Below, in pieces: positions 43,836 to 49,546 of a stretch of 49,546 bases of DNA (the first letter of the stretch is position 1; each line of letters begins with the position of its first letter). The notes under the pieces were generated by a model. The model ran no database searches. It saw only the letters and a program-made list of their open reading frames with translations, and was not told where the DNA came from. The stretch comes from Basidiobolus meristosporus CBS 931.73 (Eukaryota > Basidiobolomycota > Basidiobolomycetes > Basidiobolales > Basidiobolaceae): the NCBI GenBank assembly GCA_002104905.1, contig MCFE01000654.1, positions 1-49,546 of the forward strand, read 5' to 3'. Both the position numbers and the translations under genes were made by a program.

Positions 43836-46200
43836 CGAGCTGTCACTCTCTGCAATGTCTACTGCTGCTATTACTGGAATTTTTCCCTCTGCTGAAAAGT
43901 TGGATGGATCTAACTACCAAGTGTGGAAGGTGAAGATGAAGATGCTGCTACAAGAAAGAGGCCTTTGGGATATTGTCATGGGAGAAGAATGCCCCCCTAA
44001 AAACGTGGGAGAGGAAGCCTTAAAGTACCAGAAGAAAGAACAAAGTGCCTTTAACTGCATTTGCCTTAATGTCAAGGACAAATTGCTAATTCAATGCTCA
44101 AGAGCAAAAACGGCAAAGAATGCATGGAAGGCATTAGAAGACACCTACCAGTCATGTTCAGCTGCCAAGAAAATGTATCTGAGAAGAAAATTCTTTACTA
44201 CAAAGATGCTGCCAGGAGAAGAAATGAAAAATCTAATTAACAGAATTACCCTGCTGGTAGATGAGATGGAATCTGTGGGCGTACCAACTACTGATGAGGA
44301 TGTGATAGTTACCATCCTGAATAGCCTGACAGACAAGTTTCAGGGCCTTGTATCAGCCCTAGAGTCCAGAACTGAAGATTTGACATTAAATTACGTATAT
44401 GGAAGGCTCCTGGATGAAGAATTAAGAAAATCAAGCGCCAATAAGAAGGAAGAAGAAAATGCTTTAATAAGCAATGATAACCAACAAAGGAGGTACCCAA
44501 GACCCTACAAAGGCAACAACAACCTATTTTGCAACTACTGCAAAAGGAAAGGACACACATCAGACCGATGTTTCAAAAAGAGAGATTATCAGCAAAAGAA
44601 GCCTGAATATGGAAATGCTGCAACAACTGAAGATAGACTATTCATATCTGCACTAAATATGACCACAAACAAGGATTCTCAGACGTGGTATATTGACTCT
44701 GGAGCTTCCCAACACTTTACACACCAAAAAGAACTTTTTACCCAATATCAAGAAATTCCAATTAAGAAGGTTTTCATGGGTGACAATAGAACACTTGATG
44801 CAGTGGGAGAAGGAACTATCCAAGTAAACCTTAGAAGCAGTGAAGGAAGCCATACACTGACCTTTAAAGAAGTACTCTATGTACCAGAAATAGCCAAGAA
44901 CCTACTCTCTGTAAGCAAGGCCACAGCAGAAGGACTCAGTTTCAGTTTTGACAATTCTGGATGCAGGATCACTGATCAAAATGGTGCTCATATTGCTTTG
45001 GGCATCAGAGATCAGAATCTATACAAGTTGACTTATATTCCATCATATTTGGAAGCCAATATAAGTAACTTAAATGAAGAAACACCAATGCTTTGGCACA
45101 GGAGATTTGGACACATCAATTTTGATTATTTGCGCAAAATGATCAAAGATCAGCTAATTTCTGGAGTGAAAATTGATCCCCCAGCTAATTTGGAGCACTG
45201 TGAAGCCTGCATATATGGGAAACAAGCCAGACAACCGTTCAAGAGCTCTGGGTTAATCAAAACTAAGAAAAAATTAGATCTAATTCACTCAGATCTGTGT
45301 GGACCTATGCAAAATTTATCCTTAGGCGGGATGAAGTATTTAATCACTTTTATTGATGATTATACAAGATACACATGGGTCTACTTCATGGAGAGAAAGG
45401 AAGAAGCTCTGTCTAAGCTCAGGGAGTTTAAAGCCATGGTGGAGAGAGAAATTGGTGAAAAAATCAAGAAAATACGCTCTGACAATGGTGGAGAATATAC
45501 CTCAAAACTCTTCATCCACTTCTGCAAAATTCATGGGATAAAGCAAGAGACTACTGTACCATACTCCCCACAGCAAAATGGAGTAGCAGAACGAGCTAAC
45601 AGATCAATAATTGATATGGCAAGATCTATGATCCATGATCAAAAATTATCCTATGATTTTTGGGCGGAATCAGTTGCCACTGCTGTATATCTTAAAAATA
45701 GGAGTTATAACAGAATACTTCGTGATTCTACTCCATTTGAAGCATGGTATGGATACAGACCAAGTGCAGAACATCTAAGAATATTTGGGTGTACAGCATA
45801 TGCCAAAAAACTGGCCGGAAATCAGTCAAAATTTGAGCCAAAAAGTGTAAAATGCATATTTTTGGGCTACTGCAATGAGAGTAAGGCATACAGACTCTAC
45901 AATACCAAAGCAAAGAAGCTGATCAAGTCCAGGGATGTGTTGTTTGATGAAAATTCAAAATTTTCACAAAAAATGGCATCAGATGATGACAAAAATTTGA
46001 TCTCAAGTCCACCAATTGTCAGGATTGAATCAGAGCAAAACAATGAAAATTTTTTCACTCCAGAGGACTCTACAACCGTGGTTCAGCCAGAATCAGTGCC
46101 CAGGAATATCCCAGAAGTGATCATTCCAGTATCAAATGCCCGGAGACCAATCGGACAAGAAATAGCCCAAATTACTATATCAATGAGGGTACAAACTTAG
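43828..46200 (+). CDS. Copia Gag-protease-integrase reading frame
   Basis: A 790-residue frame from the ATG at 43828, inside the primer-binding site. Another possible start is the ATG of MSTAAITGIF a few codons on; the frame stays open upstream into the LTR. Domains: Gag with the DUF4219/UBN2-like LDGSNYQVWKVKMKMLL; a CCHC zinc knuckle (CNYCKRKGHTSDRC); the aspartic protease site YIDSGASQHF; the integrase HHCC region (LWHRRFGHINF, HCEACIYGK); and a DDE core with HSDLCGP, IRSDNGGEY and NGVAERAN. After the integrase, the frame ends early at a TAG where the RT should continue. The family protein would be a single polyprotein; here it is cut by a frame change near 46175. This is retrotransposon sequence, AT-rich compared with the host genes. 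Confidence 0.92.
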   Translation: MSPELSLSAMSTAAITGIFPSAEKLDGSNYQVWKVKMKMLLQERGLWDIVMGEECPPKNVGEEALKYQKKEQSAFNCICLNVKDKLLIQCSRAKTAKNAWKALEDTYQSCSAAKKMYLRRKFFTTKMLPGEEMKNLINRITLLVDEMESVGVPTTDEDVIVTILNSLTDKFQGLVSALESRTEDLTLNYVYGRLLDEELRKSSANKKEEENALISNDNQQRRYPRPYKGNNNLFCNYCKRKGHTSDRCFKKRDYQQKKPEYGNAATTEDRLFISALNMTTNKDSQTWYIDSGASQHFTHQKELFTQYQEIPIKKVFMGDNRTLDAVGEGTIQVNLRSSEGSHTLTFKEVLYVPEIAKNLLSVSKATAEGLSFSFDNSGCRITDQNGAHIALGIRDQNLYKLTYIPSYLEANISNLNEETPMLWHRRFGHINFDYLRKMIKDQLISGVKIDPPANLEHCEACIYGKQARQPFKSSGLIKTKKKLDLIHSDLCGPMQNLSLGGMKYLITFIDDYTRYTWVYFMERKEEALSKLREFKAMVEREIGEKIKKIRSDNGGEYTSKLFIHFCKIHGIKQETTVPYSPQQNGVAERANRSIIDMARSMIHDQKLSYDFWAESVATAVYLKNRSYNRILRDSTPFEAWYGYRPSAEHLRIFGCTAYAKKLAGNQSKFEPKSVKCIFLGYCNESKAYRLYNTKAKKLIKSRDVLFDENSKFSQKMASDDDKNLISSPPIVRIESEQNNENFFTPEDSTTVVQPESVPRNIPEVIIPVSNARRPIGQEIAQITISMRVQT

Positions 46201-47800
46201 CCTATGCCTATTCAGTCCATGTTGATGAACCCCAGACTGTAAAAGAGGCCCTAAATAGCCCTCAGACAAAGTTTTGGAGATCTGCAATGACTGAGGAATA
46301 TCAGGCCACTGATGGAAAATCAAACTTGGGACTTAGTCAAATTACCAATCAACCGAAAAATCAATTGGATGCAGATGGGTCTTCAAGACAAAATACAAGG
46401 CTGATGGTACAATTGAAAGATACAAAGCAAGACTTGTAGCCAAAGGATACTCTCAAACAAAAGGACTTGACTATACTGAGACCTTTGCACCGGTAGCCAA
46501 GTTTAATTCCATCAGATTAATATTGGCTATTGCAGCCAAATATAAGTTTTTTATTCATCAAATGGATGTAAAAACTGCATTTTTGAATGGAGAACTTGAT
46601 GAGGACGTGTATATGGACCAGCCTGATGGGTTTGTTGACCAAGATAACCCCCATTTGGTCTGCAAGCTTAAAAAGTCACTATATGGTCTCAAACAATCAC
46701 CAAGAGCCTGGAATTGCAAGATAGATTCTTATTTGGAATCTTTGAGTTTCAAAAGGAGTAATGCTGACTATAGTATATACTATAAGCCAGATAGAGCAAA
46801 TCCAGTTCTATTAGCTCTATATGTGGATGATCTTATTATAGCCACCAATAACCTAGAAACATTGGAAGAGACTAAATCCAGCCTATCTAAGGAGTTCAAG
46901 ATGTCCGATCTAGGAGAACTTAGTTACTACTTAGGGATTAAGTTCTCCATAGACAGAAGTACCCAGACTATTACCCTAAGCCAATCCAAGTATATTCAAG
47001 ATATACTAAAGAAGTACAAAATGGAAGACTGTAAACCGGCAGCTACCCCAATGGAGACAAACCTTAACTTGGTCAAAACTCAACCAAATCAAGAGAGCTT
47101 GGTGCCATCTGAAAGCCCTGACTTTCCTTATCAATCTATGGTCGGCAGTCTGATGTATATCATGCTTGGAACACGTCCAGATATCTCATATTCAGTGGGA
47201 GTTGTCAGCCAACATAATCAGAACTATGGATCTGATCATATTGCAGCAGTTAAGCGGATTTTTAGATACCTAAAAGGAACTGCTGATATCTGCTTAAGAT
47301 ACACTTATAAGGATTCAGAACAGGATCTTGTGGGATACTCTGATGCTGATTGGGGACAAAATTTAGAAGACAGAAGATCCACCACAGGATACACCTTTCT
47401 TTACTGTAAAGGAGCAATTTCATGGAATTCAAGAAAGCAACCAACCGTAGCACTTTCCACCACAGAGGCAGAGTATATGGCAGCCTGTGAAGCTACAAAA
47501 GAAGCAATGTGGTTAAGAAAGCTCTTTACAGATTTAGGCCTATGTCAAAAAACGCCTATTACTTTATTTCAAGATAATCAAGGATGTATACAATTAGGTA
47601 GAAATCCAACTTTTCATGCTAGAACCAAGCACATAGATATTAGACATCATTTCATACGTGAAGCTATAGAGAATAACTTAGTTAGCTTAGTTTACTGTCC
47701 TACAGATGAAATGATTGCAGACATATTTACCAAACCATTAGCTAGAGACAAGTTTGAATATCTTAGGTCAAAATTAGGACTAGTCAGTATGAACATTTAG
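46160..47800 (+). pseudogene. Copia reverse transcriptase and RNase H, 5' end frame-disrupted
   Basis: From 46405 the frame is intact to the stop at 47798-47800: RYKARLVAKGYSQTKG, then the catalytic YVDDLII near 46822, the copia RT block RPDISYSVGVVSQH, and RNase H with YSDADWGQNLEDRRST and STTEAEYMA. Between 46160 and 46390 three frame changes are needed: near 46175 (reading resumes at NEGTNLAYAYSVHVDE), near 46304, and near 46355 at an A5 run. All the pieces match the expected copia RT order, so this is decay or base error, not a different gene. Confidence 0.9.
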
Positions 47801-47811
47801 CTGAGTGGGAG
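47800..47811 (+). promoter_or_regulatory. Polypurine tract
   Basis: GCTGAGTGGGAG immediately precedes the 3' LTR. This GAGTGGGAG-type purine tract is common in copia elements and primes plus-strand synthesis. Confidence 0.7.
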
Positions 47812-48161
47812 TGTTGTAAAAATTTGTATTTCCACCTAAATATTCACCTAACTTAGTCACTTAGATCATCACCTTCAAATCCTAGAGAATACTGACCAAA
47901 TTCCTTGTTGGGATTTACTTAGAATATTTTCACCAAAATACCAGGTACCCAGAACATGAAAATTCTCAAAGTTGTCCAAACAGCCCCAAACTTTGCACAC
48001 ATGTTCTTGGGACCTTCCTTAACCTATTCTACGTGTTTGTAATGCCAAGACCAGGTAAAAGTATAAATACTACTTTTACATTCAATAAATCATTAAGTGA
48101 AAACCACATAATCTACTTGTTCTCCCAAATCACTTCCAATATCTCCAAGACTCTTACAACA
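47812..48161 (+). repeat. 3' LTR of the copia element
   Basis: 350 bp starting TGTTGTAAAAATT and ending CTTACAACA, nearly identical to the 5' LTR. Confidence 0.93.
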
Positions 48162-48434
48162 AACATTATGATTGCTCACATCATGTACTGTCACATGAAT
48201 CTGCAAATGTCTATCTTACATGTTAGCACTGTTCATCTGAATGTATTACATTCCTCTCTGACATTGAAAAGTTGCATGTGATCTGTACTACCATGTACAG
48301 ATATGCCAAAGTATCTTCATTGTACAGCATCTGCAACATTCACTCAGACTTAGTTATTGATCATCACTTTTGCAGAGCAAATTCAGTAATAGCAGTAGTA
48401 GACATTGCTACAGAGTGACAGCATGCTCATAGTC
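48162..48434. other. Spacer between two tail-to-tail copia elements
   Basis: 273 bp of AT-rich sequence between the 3' LTR of the plus-strand element and the 3' LTR of the minus-strand one. No gene is recognised. Confidence 0.6.
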
Positions 48435-48781
48435 TGTTGTAAGAGTCTTGGAGATATTGGAAGTGATTGGGAGAACAAGTAGATTATGTGGTTTTCACTT
48501 AATGATTTATTGAATGTAAAAGTAGTATTTATACTTTTACATGGTCTTGGCATACAAACACGTAGAATAGGTTAAGGAAGGTCCCAAGAACATGTGTGCA
48601 AAGTTTGGGGCTGTTTGGACAACTTTGAGAATTTTCATGTTCTGGGTACCTGGTATTTTGGTGAAAATATTCTAAGTAAATCCCAACAAGGAATTTGGTC
48701 AGTATTCTCTAGGATTTGAAGGTAATGATCTAAGTGACTAAGTTAGGTGAATATTTAGGTGGAATACAAATTTTTACAACA
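48435..48781 (-). repeat. 3' LTR of a second copia element, reverse orientation
   Basis: TGTTGTAAGAGTC ... TTTTTACAACA, the reverse complement of the same LTR family (347 bp). It is followed by a polypurine-type CTCCCACTCAGC on its right, i.e. the internal part of the second element. Confidence 0.9.
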
Positions 48782-49546
48782 CTCCCACTCAGCTAAATGT
48801 TCATACTGACTAGTCCTAATTTTGACCTAAGATATTCAAACTTGTCTCTAGCTAATGGTTTGGTAAATATGTCTGCAATCATTTCATCTGTAGGACAGTA
48901 AACTAAGCTAACTAAGTTATTCTCTATAGCTTCACGTATGAAATGATGTCTAATATCTATGTGCTTGGTTCTAGCATGAAAAGTTGGATTTCTACCTAAT
49001 TGTATACATCCTTGATTATCTTGAAATAAAGTAATAGGCGTTTTTTGACATAGGCCTAAATCTGTAAAAGCTTTCTTAACCACATTGCTTCTTTTGTAGC
49101 TTCACAGGCTGCCATATACTCTGCCTCTGTGGTAGAAAGTGCTACGGTTGGTTGCTTTCTTGAATTCCATGAAATTGCTCCTTTACAGTAAAGAAAGGTG
49201 TATCCTGTGGTGGATCTTCTGTCTTCCAAATTTTGTCCCCAATCAGCATCAGAGTATCCCACAAGATCCTGTTCTGAATCCTTATAAGTGTATCTTAAGC
49301 AGATATCAGCAGTTCCTTTTAGGTATCTAAAAATCCGCTTAACTGCTGCAATATGATCAGATCCATAGTTCTGATTATGTTGGCTGACAACTCCCACTGA
49401 ATATGAGATATCTGGACATGTTCCAAGCATGATATACATCAGACTGCCGACCATAGATTGATAAGGAAAGTCAGGGCTTTCAGATGGCACCAAGCTCTCT
49501 TGATTTGGTTGAGTTTTGACCAAGTTAAGGTTTGTCTCCATTGGGG
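48782..49546 (-). pseudogene. Second copia element, RNase H/RT end, truncated by the window
   Basis: The minus-strand sequence matches the RT C-terminus and RNase H of the first element almost exactly, including METNLNLVKTQPNQ and TTEAEYMAACEATKEA. A one-base deletion in the CTCTTT stretch at about 49068 shifts the frame in RNase H. The element runs off the right end, so its 5' LTR and gag are not seen. Confidence 0.9.

Larger units (their letters stand above)
43474..48161 (+). mobile_element. Ty1/copia LTR retrotransposon, nearly complete
   Basis: A 4688-bp element with two 350-bp LTRs that differ at only about seven sites (about 98% identical), a primer-binding site, one gag-pol reading frame and a purine-rich tract. 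Domain order is Gag, protease, integrase, RT, RNase H, which defines the copia order (integrase before RT). The RT start is damaged by several frame changes, so the copy is probably inactive. No matching target-site duplication is visible at the two ends (AAAAC left, AACAT right). Confidence 0.93.

Noticed and set aside
43469-48166. A 5-bp target-site duplication of the copia element
   Set aside because: The flanks AAAAC and AACAT do not match.
1-49546. CRISPR arrays, operons, rRNA or tRNA genes
   Set aside because: No regular repeat-spacer arrays were seen. The genes have introns and individual promoters, and no cloverleaf or rRNA motif was recognised by eye. A tRNAscan/Rfam run would be needed to exclude small RNAs fully.

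Overview
This is nuclear DNA of a fungus. The evidence is POM152, UTP22, an Ssb-type Hsp70 and an HSF factor with fungal-type domains, spliceosomal introns mostly 55-75 nt long with GTAAGT/GTATGT donors and YAG acceptors, and compact gene spacing. A dysbindin-like BLOC-1 subunit and a GON4L-like regulator suggest an early-diverging lineage (zygomycete-grade or Zoopagomycota-like) rather than a yeast. I cannot name the species.

Layout. 0.6-5.0 kb: a 1.8-kb inverted duplication carrying two divergent, intron-containing NEM1/CTDNEP1-type phosphatase genes around a 0.7-kb unique spacer. 5.5-8.5 kb: a Myb/GON4L-like nuclear regulator in 11 exons. 9.5-16.4 kb: UGP1, a membrane-anchored MaoC/hot-dog protein and nucleoporin POM152. 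16.8-23.9 kb: UTP22, Ssb-type HSP70 and APRT. 24.4-31.4 kb: a run rich in mitochondrial genes (SDHAF1, mitochondrial TyrRS, uS4m, TIM50) with EMP24 among them. 31.8-32.9 kb: fibrillarin. 33.2-39.5 kb: two near-identical 2.33-kb direct repeats flanking a dysbindin-like gene whose exon 1 lies inside the right repeat; the repeats also hold BRCT-like exon fragments. 40.0-41.3 kb: an HSF-family transcription factor. 43.0-49.5 kb: an island of Ty1/copia elements, with one nearly complete 4.69-kb element, extra truncated LTRs and a second element in opposite orientation running off the window.

Most genes are unlinked housekeeping functions, not a pathway. Themes that recur are ribosome biogenesis (UTP22, NOP1, and Ssb on translating ribosomes), mitochondrial import, assembly and translation, and FCP1/HAD-type phosphatase folds (two NEM1 copies plus TIM50).

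The most unusual observations are these. Several otherwise intact conserved genes need a +1 frame change. The dysbindin promoter and first exon are duplicated, with the duplication breaking at the splice donor. The copia element has a half-tRNA(iMet) primer-binding site whose embedded ATG opens the Gag-Pol frame. The NEM1 pair is a palindromic duplication. All homology statements come from recognising motifs in the translated sequence; no database search was run.
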